From NCBI GenBank assembly GCA_938005745.1, contig CALLMM010000026.1:173513-237512 (forward strand): 64,000 nucleotides of DNA. Reading direction: 5' to 3'. The number at the start of each line of letters is the position of its first letter. Position 1 is the stretch's first letter. This stretch comes from an uncultured Chthonomonadales bacterium (GTDB lineage Bacteria; Armatimonadota; Chthonomonadetes; Chthonomonadales; CAJBBX01). The translations under genes were made by a program, and so were the position numbers. A model generated the notes under the pieces. The model saw only the letters and a list, made by a program, of their open reading frames with translations, did no database searches and had not been told where the DNA came from. This document shows, piece by piece, positions 40,300 through 47,626 of the stretch.

Positions 40300-41601
40300 T
40301 TATCTCTCTGTCTCCGTGGCGATCGGCTCCAGCGCTTCATGCTCCGAATCGCCGACCGGCGCGGTGCGTTCGCGAATGTTGCGGATCATCAGGGTGCCGA
40401 TGATAAAGAAGAGCATCGCCAGCCCCATCACCCAGCGATAGCCCGTCCCGCCTCCAATCTGTCGGTTCAGGACGAATGCCAGACTTCCCGCGATGATCGG
40501 GGCGACGATCTGCGGAACGATGTCTGCGATGCTCCAGACCCCCATATACTTCGCCGGCTCTCGCGGCGGCAGCAGGTTGCATCCCAGCGCCCAGTCTACG
40601 GCGGTGAACGCGGCAAAACCCGCCCCGAAGATGCCGACCGCAATGTAGGCGGGCGTCAGCGAGTGCGCCATCAGGAAGAGGCAGCCGGCGGCGATGCTGA
40701 TCCCGTTGGAGACGTAGAGGACGGTCTTTTTGCTGTATCGGTCGCTGAGCATGCCTGCCGGGACGGTGCTGATCAGTCCGGTGAGGGTCGCTAGGATGAG
40801 AAACCACTTCACGATCTCCAGCCCCTGATCCTTGAAACCGAGCGTGTCCTGCACATAGTAGAGCAGGCAGAAGTTGACCGCATAGACGCCCATCATGATC
40901 ATGAAACGGCTGTAGAGCAGCCAGATGAAACTGGGATAGGGGCGCAGCGGCACGACAAAGCTCCTCCGGAGGGTTTCGCGCAGACCCGGACCCGCCTCGG
41001 TCAGCGGCTTTTCGCGCACCAGCAGGACGTTGATCGCCATGAACAGGTTGAGGAAGATGGCGAAGACGATCATCAGATGGAACAGACCGCGCTCGGAGTC
41101 CCCCTGAAGCAGCAGCACGACCGCCAGCGGTCCGCCGATACGCCCCAGCAGGGTACAGATACCCATGTAGGCGGAGGCGGTTCCATGCAGGGAGAAGGGG
41201 ATCAGGTCGGGGATAAGCGCCTGATAGGGACCGGTGGCGATGTTCAGGCAGAACTGAATGGCGACATAGGCTCCCACCAGCGCCGCCAGCGACTTCGCCT
41301 GCGGAAACAGAAAGAGGGTGAGCGTCGCCAGCAGCGTGCCGACGATCAGAAACGGCTGCCGGCGTCCCCAGCGGTGGCGGCTCTGATCGCTCAACGCCCC
41401 GAAGAAGATCTGCGATCCGGTGGCAACCAGCGCGCCCACGCTGGAGACCAGCGTCAGCGCGAGGTCTTTCTGCCTGTCGCCGACCAGTCTCTGCACAATC
41501 TCCGGCAGCACCATCGTCAGCATGGCGCCCCAGAAGAACGACAGCGCGAACCAGAAGAGGCTGATGCCCAGATAGTCCCGAAAGGTTGGCTTAGGATTCA
41601 T
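40300..41601 (-). CDS. MFS transporter (sugar/cation-symporter-like)
   Basis: A 433-residue membrane protein with about 12 hydrophobic helices. The first cytoplasmic loop is FGALSDQSRHRWGRRQPFLI and the second loop is GMLSDRYSKKTVLY, both MFS motif A type. The GALSDQ-R-RWGRRQP pattern is that of the GPH and SLC45-like sugar symporters. The substrate is not known. Its start overlaps the lipid kinase stop by four bases (ATGA), an unusual pairing that could point to a lipid or lysolipid cargo, but that is speculation. Confidence 0.82.
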   Translation of the reverse strand: MNPKPTFRDYLGISLFWFALSFFWGAMLTMVLPEIVQRLVGDRQKDLALTLVSSVGALVATGSQIFFGALSDQSRHRWGRRQPFLIVGTLLATLTLFLFPQAKSLAALVGAYVAIQFCLNIATGPYQALIPDLIPFSLHGTASAYMGICTLLGRIGGPLAVVLLLQGDSERGLFHLMIVFAIFLNLFMAINVLLVREKPLTEAGPGLRETLRRSFVVPLRPYPSFIWLLYSRFMIMMGVYAVNFCLLYYVQDTLGFKDQGLEIVKWFLILATLTGLISTVPAGMLSDRYSKKTVLYVSNGISIAAGCLFLMAHSLTPAYIAVGIFGAGFAAFTAVDWALGCNLLPPREPAKYMGVWSIADIVPQIVAPIIAGSLAFVLNRQIGGGTGYRWVMGLAMLFFIIGTLMIRNIRERTAPVGDSEHEALEPIATETER

Positions 41602-42587
41602 GGCTGACTGTCATCATGCGGGGATTTTTCTCCCGTCGGAACGGGCATCAAGACCGGCAGCGCGCCCGGCTCCACCGTGAATTCGACCGGCGTGAGACCG
41701 CAGACCTCGCCGTCGAGCAGTACGGGAAGCGGAGGATCGGTCTCCAGTCGCACCTGTCTGCCCCGCAGCATGGTCACTTTCGGATGGGTGATGTGCGTTC
41801 CGCGAAAGACGCGGGGAAAGGCGCGCACGAACTCCAGTCTCCCCGCCGCGCCGATCAGACAGATGTCAAACCAGCCGTCGTCAATGCGGGCGTCGGGCGC
41901 GATCTTCATCCCTCCGCCGTAGCTGCGGGAGTTGGCGACAGCGCAGAGCATCGCGCGCAGTTCCCGGACCTCTCCGTCTATCGTTATTTGCATGGGAACG
42001 GGACGAAAGCGCATCAGCGTCTCGAAGACTGCCGCCAGGTAGGCGGCGGTTCCGCCCAGCAGGCGATAGCCCCGATTGACCCTGTCCGCCACCACCGCGT
42101 CAAAACCGCCTCCCGCAATGTTGATAAACCGGCGTCCGCCATGCTCCCGACCGAGATCCACCCGTCGGGGAACTCCGTAAAAGAGGGTCTGCGCCGCCCG
42201 GCGCAGATCGGTTCCCAGTCCGATATGACGGGCGAAGTCGTTGCCGGTTCCCATCGGCAGCGCAGCCAGCGCCGCACCCGTTCCGATCAGACCGTTCGCG
42301 ACCTCGCCCAGGGTTCCGTCTCCGCCCGCTGCCGCGACGATCTGCGCCCCCTGCCGCGCCGCCGCCGCCGCCAGTTGTGCGCCGCTTCCCGCACCGGTCG
42401 TCTCCACGATGCGCCAGTCGGGCGGATCGGGATGTCTTCGGGAGACCTCTGTCAGCAGCGACTCCAGCACGGCGCGCTCTCTCGCCCCGCGTCCGCGACC
42501 GGAGGCGGGATTCAAAACGATGACAATCGTGGAGGACCGAATGCCGGAAAACGAGTTGTCTGTCAGGGCGGTCTCCCCTGCGTCCAT
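41598..42587 (-). CDS. Diacylglycerol/lipid kinase family protein (YegS/DagK-like)
   Basis: A 329-residue cytoplasmic or membrane-associated kinase of the DAGK catalytic domain. The nucleotide-binding motif is AAAGGDGTLGEVANGL, preceded by NPASGRGRGARER and followed by PMGTGNDFARHIG. Later motifs INIAGGGFDAVV and NSRSYGGGMKIAPDARIDDG are also family-typical. It phosphorylates diacylglycerol or a related lipid. AGAGGAAAG precedes the ATG. It follows the small membrane protein by 16 bases; together with cdsA it supports recycling of diacylglycerol into phospholipids. Confidence 0.9.
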   Translation of the reverse strand: MDAGETALTDNSFSGIRSSTIVIVLNPASGRGRGARERAVLESLLTEVSRRHPDPPDWRIVETTGAGSGAQLAAAAARQGAQIVAAAGGDGTLGEVANGLIGTGAALAALPMGTGNDFARHIGLGTDLRRAAQTLFYGVPRRVDLGREHGGRRFINIAGGGFDAVVADRVNRGYRLLGGTAAYLAAVFETLMRFRPVPMQITIDGEVRELRAMLCAVANSRSYGGGMKIAPDARIDDGWFDICLIGAAGRLEFVRAFPRVFRGTHITHPKVTMLRGRQVRLETDPPLPVLLDGEVCGLTPVEFTVEPGALPVLMPVPTGEKSPHDDSQP

Positions 42588-42603
42588 GCTTTCCTCTCTG
42601 ACC

Positions 42604-42807
42604 CTATGCGCGGCGGATCGGCGAATGAAGAGCAGTTCGCCCAGAACGGCTCTGTTTCCTCTTTCGCGCCGCCCGACGCCGTAGCGGAGTGCAGCGGCAG
42701 AGGCTGCTCATTCCGCAGATTCCGATGAGAATCAGGCTGGTGACCGCGGCGGTCCAGGCAGCGGTCACCGTCCAGCTTCGAATCAGGTTGTCCCATATCG
42801 TATCCAT
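42604..42807 (-). CDS. Small single-span membrane protein, 67 residues
   Basis: A small protein starting MDTIWDNLIRSW, then one hydrophobic segment (TAAWTAAVTSLILIGICGM), then a strongly basic tail (RRRAARKRKQSRSGR). GAGGGAG lies 7 bases before the ATG. By the positive-inside rule the tail should be cytoplasmic. It starts the operon with lipid kinase, MFS and cdsA. No family is known to me. Confidence 0.5.
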   Translation of the reverse strand: MDTIWDNLIRSWTVTAAWTAAVTSLILIGICGMSSLCRCTPLRRRAARKRKQSRSGRTALHSPIRRA

Positions 42808-43060
42808 GCTCTTCTCCCTCAAATCGGCTTGTGATGGTAACAGGATAGGGCAGAACGCCTGTTCCCTGCATGAGCCGAAAGACCCATTATTACGCGCCAG
42901 GACGCCCGTTTTTCGCAGGCAGAGGGTATGCTGTAATGCGGAGCCGTCTCCTGCCGACCGGGAAGGCGCGGCGGGGCGGCGGGAGGCGAACCGGGCTTTC
43001 GGGGAACCCGTCTTATCGAGTAGAGCGTAGAAAACTCCAGTAAACCAGGAGGCAGGAAGA

Positions 43061-43816
43061 GTGAACCTTTTTATGCGAAGAGCAAGCCTGAGCGTTCTGT
43101 TCACGGCGTTCGTCGCCCTGAGCGCGCTCAGTTCCGCGCAGCCGGTCAGTACCGACATCCGCAGCTACGTGGCGGATAAGGTAGACGACTTTACCGCCGT
43201 GATGACGGTGGTCTCCGCCAATCAGCGCGAGCTGGGAAAGATCAGCCGCGATTTTGGACTGCTCTACCGGTTCAAGGATGTGACGGTCAGCTATAAAGAG
43301 CCGAACCGAATGCGGCTGGAGGGATCGGTCGAGGGGACGCGCGGTCTGTTCATTATCAACGGAACCACGCAGTGGGTCTCCGTGCCGAAGATGAACCTGC
43401 GCACCCGGCGCGATTTCGGCAGCTCGCCTGGGAAGAAGAAGTCTCTGATGGACGTCGGGCTGGTCTCCGAGTTCTATCTGAGCTATACCGACGCCCAGTT
43501 TCTGCGCGAGGCGACAGTGGAGGGAGTGCGGTGCGCCGTCTTCCGGATGACCTATAAGGATCGCGATGAGGACTCTTCGCACCACATCATCTATATTGAC
43601 CCGAAGACCCGGGTAGTGCGTCGCCGCGAAGCGTTCAGCCAGGAGGGGAAGCTGCAGGCGATCTACTTCTATCGAGAGGTGCGGGAGATTCGCCCCGGCA
43701 TCTGGTTCCCGACGCGGATCGAGGTGCAGAACACGGATCGGGTGATCGCGGGAGTAACCGCCTACAAGGATATCAAGGTGAACACCGGTCTGTCGGACAA
43801 CATTTTCAGGCTGTAA
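43061..43816 (+). CDS. LolA-like outer membrane lipoprotein-sorting protein
   Basis: A 251-residue exported protein. The signal peptide covers residues 1-26 (LSVLFTAFVALSALSSAQ). The mature protein has the LolA/LppX-like half-barrel pattern of long antiparallel strands, such as FGLLYRFKDVTVSYKEPNRM, GLFIINGTTQWVSVP, RCAVFRMTYKDR, HHIIYIDPKTRVVRRREAF and IWFPTRIEVQN. Such proteins bind acyl chains of lipoproteins or lipids. GTG 43061 has AGGAGG 8 bases upstream. It is followed 30 bases later by the peroxiredoxin gene. Confidence 0.7.
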   Translation: MNLFMRRASLSVLFTAFVALSALSSAQPVSTDIRSYVADKVDDFTAVMTVVSANQRELGKISRDFGLLYRFKDVTVSYKEPNRMRLEGSVEGTRGLFIINGTTQWVSVPKMNLRTRRDFGSSPGKKKSLMDVGLVSEFYLSYTDAQFLREATVEGVRCAVFRMTYKDRDEDSSHHIIYIDPKTRVVRRREAFSQEGKLQAIYFYREVREIRPGIWFPTRIEVQNTDRVIAGVTAYKDIKVNTGLSDNIFRL

Positions 43817-43846
43817 GTACACGCATCCCTGTGGAGGAGGGTCTAC

Positions 43847-44326
43847 ATGGCTGATACGCTTCCTGCGGTGGGAACCCCGGCGCCCGATTTTACGCTGGAG
43901 GATCAGACGGGCAGCCCGGTAACGCTGTCCGATTTTCGCGGCAAGCAGGCGGTCGTTCTCTATTTCTATCCAAAGGCGGACACCTCCGGCTGTACGGTGG
44001 AAGCCTCCGGTTTTCGCGATGCCTATGCCGACTATCAGGCGCTCAACGTCGCGATCCTCGGGGTCAGCCCCGATCCGGTGAAGGCGCTGGCGAAGTTCAC
44101 GCATAAGTATAACCTGCCCTTCCGGCTGCTGGCGGATGTGGAGCATCACTGCTCGGAAGCCTACGGTGTCTGGGGCGAGAAGACCTTTATGGGACGCAAG
44201 TATATGGGCGTCCACCGGGTCACCTTTCTGATTGATCGCGAGGGCGTGATCCGCAAGGTGTTCCCGAAGGTGAAGCCGGAGGGGCACAGCGTGGAGGTGC
44301 TGGAGGCGTTGAAGGAGATCGTGTAG
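43847..44326 (+). CDS. bcp: Peroxiredoxin, Bcp/PrxQ type
   Basis: A 159-residue thiol peroxidase. Core motifs are APDFTLEDQTG, FYPKADTSGCT with the peroxidatic Cys49, and YGVWGEKTFMGRKYMGVHRV, FLIDREG. The usual resolving cysteine of Bcp, five residues after the peroxidatic one, is Ser54 here (CTVEAS). Another cysteine (EHHCSEAYG, near residue 105) could take that role, or the protein may act as a 1-Cys type. It reduces peroxides with thioredoxin. It shares an operon with the LolA-like gene and ends before a terminator. Confidence 0.92.
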   Translation: MADTLPAVGTPAPDFTLEDQTGSPVTLSDFRGKQAVVLYFYPKADTSGCTVEASGFRDAYADYQALNVAILGVSPDPVKALAKFTHKYNLPFRLLADVEHHCSEAYGVWGEKTFMGRKYMGVHRVTFLIDREGVIRKVFPKVKPEGHSVEVLEALKEIV

Positions 44327-44345
44327 GCGTCCCTCCCTCCGGATC

Positions 44346-44380
44346 AAAGGACAGGCGCACGCGCGCCTGTCCTTTATCTT
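44346..44380 (+). terminator. Hairpin terminator after bcp
   Basis: A perfect 13-bp stem (AAAGGACAGGCGC at 44346-44358, loop ACGC, GCGCCTGTCCTTT at 44363-44375) followed by a T-rich tract ATCTT. It lies 19 bases after the bcp stop. Confidence 0.8.
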
Positions 44381-44425
44381 TGCACAGAGCAACGAAATGC
44401 GCGCCTGCTGAAGTAGAAAGAGTCT

Positions 44426-44450
44426 GGAACCGAAAACGCGGCGCGGCGTC
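44426..44450 (+). promoter_or_regulatory. ECF sigma promoter upstream of the sigma factor gene
   Basis: GGAACC (44426-44431), 15-base spacer, CGTC (44447-44450), followed by CTGAAGCTGA. This is the typical ECF promoter form (GGAAC-N15-17-CGTC). The same arrangement, with 14 identical bases from CGTC onward, recurs at 46660-46684, so the sigma factor probably activates its own gene. Confidence 0.65.
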
Positions 44451-44509
44451 CTGAAGCTGATAGAGAGCGTCCCGCGTGTCCTGAGGCGTCTTCCGCAGCG
44501 AGGTGCGCC

Positions 44510-45151
44510 GTGAAAGAAAAAGCCATCATGGGAGACCACAGGCTTCACATACTGGCGGATGATGCGGAGCTGGTGGAGCGTGTGCGGCAGGGAGAGACGG
44601 CGGCATATGACCGTCTGTTCGACCGTCACTACCAGAAGGTGTATAACTTCGCCCTGCGCCTGGCGGGAGATCGGGATCAGGCGGAGGACATCGCGCAGAC
44701 AGCCTTCATTCGCGCCTACGAGTCGCTGGGGCATCTTCTCGACGGACAGGCATTTCTGAAATATCTCTATCGCATTGTGATCAATCAGGTGCGGGATCGC
44801 GCCCGGCAGCGGCAGCGAAAGCCCCTGATCGGTTTTCTGGACCTGCTGTCGAAACGCTCCGCGCCGGAAGATCCGCCCGAACCGGTCGAGTTTGCGGATC
44901 GGTCGCTCGATCCGGAACGCCTGACCGCGCAGAAGGCGCAGAATGAGGCGCTGACCGAAGCGATCGCGCGGCTGCCTCTAGAGTTTCGTGAGCCGCTAGT
45001 TCTGCATCACCTGCAGCAGATGGACCTGAAGGGGATCGCGGAGTTGACCGGCGTTCCGGAGGGGACCGTGAAATCCCGGCTGGGGCGCGCGCGGCAGCGT
45101 CTGCGCGAGACGATGCGTCCCTGGGTGGAGATCGGAGGAGAGTATGAGTAG
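44510..45151 (+). CDS. ECF RNA polymerase sigma factor (RpoE-like)
   Basis: A 213-residue sigma factor. Region 2 is YDRLFDRHYQKVYNFALRLA, then DQAEDIAQTAFIRAYESLGH (binds the -10 element) and FLKYLYRIVINQVRDRAR. Region 4 is LPLEFREPLVLHHLQQMDLKGIAELTGVPE followed by GTVKSRLGRARQRLRE (binds -35). It belongs to the sigma-E/RpoE-like ECF group. Start at GTG 44510 or ATG 44528; GAGGTG favours 44510. It overlaps the anti-sigma gene by eight bases. The GGAACC promoter upstream suggests autoregulation. Confidence 0.92.
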   Translation: MKEKAIMGDHRLHILADDAELVERVRQGETAAYDRLFDRHYQKVYNFALRLAGDRDQAEDIAQTAFIRAYESLGHLLDGQAFLKYLYRIVINQVRDRARQRQRKPLIGFLDLLSKRSAPEDPPEPVEFADRSLDPERLTAQKAQNEALTEAIARLPLEFREPLVLHHLQQMDLKGIAELTGVPEGTVKSRLGRARQRLRETMRPWVEIGGEYE

Positions 45152-45650
45152 AGAGATCCAATGCGGCGATATCCGTCCGCTGCTGGCTGGTTATCAGGGC
45201 GGATGGCTGTCGGAGCGTGAACGCGCGCAGGTGCAGGCGCATCTGGAGACCTGCCCCTCCTGCGTGTTCGAGCTTCGCATCGAGGAGCGGATGCCGCAGA
45301 TGCTTGCCGATCTTCCCGAAGAGACGCCTCGCGCCGTCTCATGGGCGCAGGTGCATGCCGCGCATCAGCGCGCCGCGCATCCGGCAAGACGTCTCTGGCG
45401 TCCGGCGATGGCGTTTGCGGCGGCGGTCGCGTTTCTGCTGCTGATCTTTCCCGTCGTTCGACAGGGGTTTGTCCCCGCGCCGGTCGAGCCGCCGCCCCCT
45501 GCAACAACAGGCGCACATGCGGTTGAGTCGGAGACCGCCACCTACGCCTCCGCGCATCTGATGGTCTCCGCCGGGGATGTTCTCGGCGATCCAAACCGCG
45601 TCGTCATCCTGATGAGCGCGTCACAGAGCGTTGGGGAGGAGAGACGATGA
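45144..45650 (+). CDS. Zinc-finger anti-sigma factor
   Basis: A 168-residue single-span membrane protein. The N-terminal domain has the ZAS zinc motif H-x3-C-x2-C (HLETCPSC, with an upstream cysteine IQCGD), which holds the ECF sigma factor inactive. A transmembrane helix (MAFAAAVAFLLLIFPVVRQG) near residue 90 separates it from an extracytoplasmic Pro/Thr-rich part. It overlaps the sigma factor stop and the next start (ATGA). Signal-dependent proteolysis is the expected release mechanism, by analogy with RseA. Confidence 0.85.
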   Translation: MSREIQCGDIRPLLAGYQGGWLSERERAQVQAHLETCPSCVFELRIEERMPQMLADLPEETPRAVSWAQVHAAHQRAAHPARRLWRPAMAFAAAVAFLLLIFPVVRQGFVPAPVEPPPPATTGAHAVESETATYASAHLMVSAGDVLGDPNRVVILMSASQSVGEERR

Positions 45651-46642
45651 GATCCCGATGGCGCGCCATGCTGCCGCTGATGATGATCGTCTGGCTCGGC
45701 GGCTTCTTGACGGGGGCGCACGCCGATCCGGAATCGCTTCGGCTGCTGCGCCTTGCGCTGCGCGGTCCTTCTGCGGCTTTCGAGGGCATTCAGCAGACGG
45801 AGGTGGCGGTCGGCGACCGGATCGCGTCTGCAACGGTTCGTATTCGCGGCGACGGCAAAGGCGCGATCCTGCGCGAATACTCCGGCGCGTCCGCCTATCA
45901 GCTTCTGCAGATCGGTCATCAGGTCTGGAAGAGGCAGGGGACGGACGCCTGGCAGCCGCTTCCCGTCACCGCGGATCGGGATACCGACCGCGCCGCCGCC
46001 ATGATCGAAGCCAACTACCGGATCCTGGTCGGCAAGCCGGAGACGCGGCTGGGACGCCGAACGATCCCGATCCAGATCGTTCCCCGGCAGAGCTGCAACC
46101 CCTCGCGGCGGCTCTGGCTCGATCCGCAGACGGGGCTGCTGCTGGAGGACCGGCTGTTTGCGCCGGATGGACGGCTGCGCTCCGCCACCACCTTCACCGC
46201 GCTGACGCTGAGACCGCAGCCCGCGACGCTCTTTCAGCCGCCCGCCCGTCAACTGCCGGAGAACGCCGTCGGACCGTTCTCGTTTCGTCCGGCTGCCTCT
46301 GCGGAAGCGGTCGAGCGGGAGACCGGCTTCTCCGTTCCGCGACCCGCCTATGTGCCTGCGGGGTATCGCCCCACGCTCTACGGTGTGATGACGACCGGCA
46401 GCGGTCGGCATACGCCTGCCGTCCGCTACTCCGACGGTCTGTCGGCATTCACCATCTACCAGCGCGGCAGAGGACCGGGAGGCGGCGGACGCGGATTCGG
46501 ACGGGGCGCCGGCTGGCAGAACCGCCTGCGCAGCGATGTTCAGCAGTCTATCGTCGAGGTTCAGAGAGGGCAGAGAAGCTATCTGCTGATCGGCGACCTT
46601 GCGGAGAGCGAACTGCAGAAGATCGCCGACTCTCTTCCCTGA
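45647..46642 (+). CDS. MucB/RseB-like sigma regulatory protein
   Basis: A 331-residue exported protein. Residues 1-27 are a signal peptide (MLPLMMIVWLGGFLTGAHA). The N-terminal domain has a LolA-like beta fold as in RseB (ESLRLLRLALRGPSAAFEGI, LLQIGHQVWKRQG, RLWLDPQTGLLLEDRLFAPDG). The C-terminal domain (GFSVPRPAYVPAGYRPTLYG, LSAFTIYQRG, SYLLIGDLAESELQKIADSL) is like MucB_RseB_C. A Gly/Arg-rich insertion (GRGPGGGGRGFGRGAG) near residue 275 is unusual. RseB binds anti-sigma and guards it from proteolysis. The gene overlaps that of the anti-sigma factor, as in rpoE-rseA-rseB. Confidence 0.8.
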   Translation: MRSRWRAMLPLMMIVWLGGFLTGAHADPESLRLLRLALRGPSAAFEGIQQTEVAVGDRIASATVRIRGDGKGAILREYSGASAYQLLQIGHQVWKRQGTDAWQPLPVTADRDTDRAAAMIEANYRILVGKPETRLGRRTIPIQIVPRQSCNPSRRLWLDPQTGLLLEDRLFAPDGRLRSATTFTALTLRPQPATLFQPPARQLPENAVGPFSFRPAASAEAVERETGFSVPRPAYVPAGYRPTLYGVMTTGSGRHTPAVRYSDGLSAFTIYQRGRGPGGGGRGFGRGAGWQNRLRSDVQQSIVEVQRGQRSYLLIGDLAESELQKIADSLP

Positions 46643-46659
46643 TTTTTCTGTCCTTCACG

Positions 46660-46684
46660 GGAACCAGCCTTCACCGCCGGCGTC
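46660..46684 (+). promoter_or_regulatory. ECF sigma promoter upstream of the Gly-rich gene
   Basis: GGAACC (46660-46665), 15-base spacer, CGTC (46681-46684), followed by CTGAAGCTGA. It is near-identical to the promoter at 44426-44450 in core, spacing and downstream bases, 73 bases before the Gly-rich gene. This points to the glycine-rich gene as a regulon member. Confidence 0.65.
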
Positions 46685-46756
46685 CTGAAGCTGAATGTGA
46701 AACTCGCACGAGGAGAGAATACCCGGCGAAGGAAGATAGAGAAGGGAGATAGAGAG

Positions 46757-47101
46757 ATGAAACGCACATGGATGATGGTCTCGCTGACGCTGGCTCTGCT
46801 GCTGCTGTTCGCTTCGCTTCCGGTGCTTGCACAGGGACGCGGCGGCGGACCGGGAGTGGGAGCCGGGCGCGGGAGAGTCGCAGGAGCGCAGTGGCAGCCG
46901 CAGAATCGTCCGCGTTACGGCAACGGTCCGCATCTTGGGAACGGGCAGCAGCTTCGCCTGCGCGACGGCTCCTGCCTCATCGGGGGCGGCGCGGGAGCGT
47001 GGCGCGGTCCCGGACAGGGACAGGGGCTTGGACTGGGACCAGGAGGCGGTCGCCGTGACGGAAGCGGACCCAACCCCTACTGCCCGATCCGCAACCGCTA
47101 G
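46757..47101 (+). CDS. Glycine-rich secreted protein
   Basis: A 114-residue exported protein. Signal peptide MMVSLTLALLLLFASLPVLA; the mature part is rich in Gly, Arg, Pro and Gln (QGRGGGPGVGAGRGRV, GPGQGQGLGLGPGGGRR) with two cysteines (GSCL and NPYCP). It resembles no known enzyme; such low-complexity proteins may act as matrix or stress coat proteins. The ATG at 46757 has GGGAGAT upstream. It has its own ECF promoter and strong terminator and lies next to the sigma module, so it is probably induced by envelope stress. Confidence 0.65.
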   Translation: MKRTWMMVSLTLALLLLFASLPVLAQGRGGGPGVGAGRGRVAGAQWQPQNRPRYGNGPHLGNGQQLRLRDGSCLIGGGAGAWRGPGQGQGLGLGPGGGRRDGSGPNPYCPIRNR

Positions 47102-47109
47102 CCTTCGGA

Positions 47110-47148
47110 AGCCGACGAACGGAGAGACTCCGTTCGTCGGCTTTTTTT
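47110..47148 (+). terminator. Rho-independent terminator after the Gly-rich gene
   Basis: A perfect 15-bp stem (AGCCGACGAACGGAG, loop AGA, CTCCGTTCGTCGGCT; 47110-47142) directly followed by T residues to 47148. Confidence 0.92.
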
Positions 47149-47191
47149 GCATGTCTGGCGAAAAAATGTGGAAAAAAAGTCTGAGGAATAC

Positions 47192-47220
47192 TTGACTATA
47201 TATAAATATTCATATATAAT
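47192..47220 (+). promoter_or_regulatory. Consensus promoter and putative ArsR operator
   Basis: TTGACT (47192-47197), 17-base spacer and TATAAT (47215-47220) form a near-perfect promoter 28 bases before the arsR-like ATG. The spacer and -10 (ATATATAAATATTCATATAT) form an AT-rich imperfect inverted repeat of the type bound by ArsR/SmtB proteins, so the regulator likely represses itself and the pump genes. Confidence 0.7.
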
Positions 47221-47247
47221 GAGTCATCGTGCTAGAGGAGGACGCCC

Positions 47248-47562
47248 ATGCAAAAGGTTGCGCCGCTGATTGATATGGAGACGCTGGAGCGCGTCGCGCC
47301 GGTGATACGCAACGCCGCGCACCCGCTGCGGCTGCGTATCCTGGACTATCTGCGCCGGGAGGATCGTCCCTGTACCGTCAGCGAGATCACGGATGCGGTG
47401 GAAGCGGCGCAGGCGGTCGTCAGCCAGCAGCTTCGCATTCTCAAGGATCAGGGAATCCTTGCCAGTCAACGGGAAGGAACCTGCATCTTCTATCGGATTG
47501 CCGATCCCAGCGTTCTGTTGCTGCTGGAGTGCATTCGGCATCATGGCGGATGCCGACCGTAG
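47248..47562 (+). CDS. ArsR family transcriptional regulator
   Basis: A 104-residue winged-helix repressor. The fold is recognisable from HPLRLRILDYLRREDRPCTV, SEITDAVEAAQAVVSQQLRI and LKDQGILASQREGTCIFYRI. Cysteines lie at 42, 79, 95 and 102. Cys42 in helix 2-3 and Cys102 near the C-terminus match the placing of the redox pair in BigR/SqrR-type sulfide sensors (about 42 and 107), although metal sensing by ArsR-like cysteines is an alternative. It lacks the ELCVCDL metal motif of ArsR/CadC. AGGAGG precedes the ATG. The pump genes follow 64 bases downstream. Confidence 0.85.
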   Translation: MQKVAPLIDMETLERVAPVIRNAAHPLRLRILDYLRREDRPCTVSEITDAVEAAQAVVSQQLRILKDQGILASQREGTCIFYRIADPSVLLLLECIRHHGGCRP

Positions 47563-47626
47563 AAGTGCTGTTCAAACTTTCACGAGGCAGAGTATCGGTG
47601 TGGAAACGGTGTTTCGGAGGAGACAG

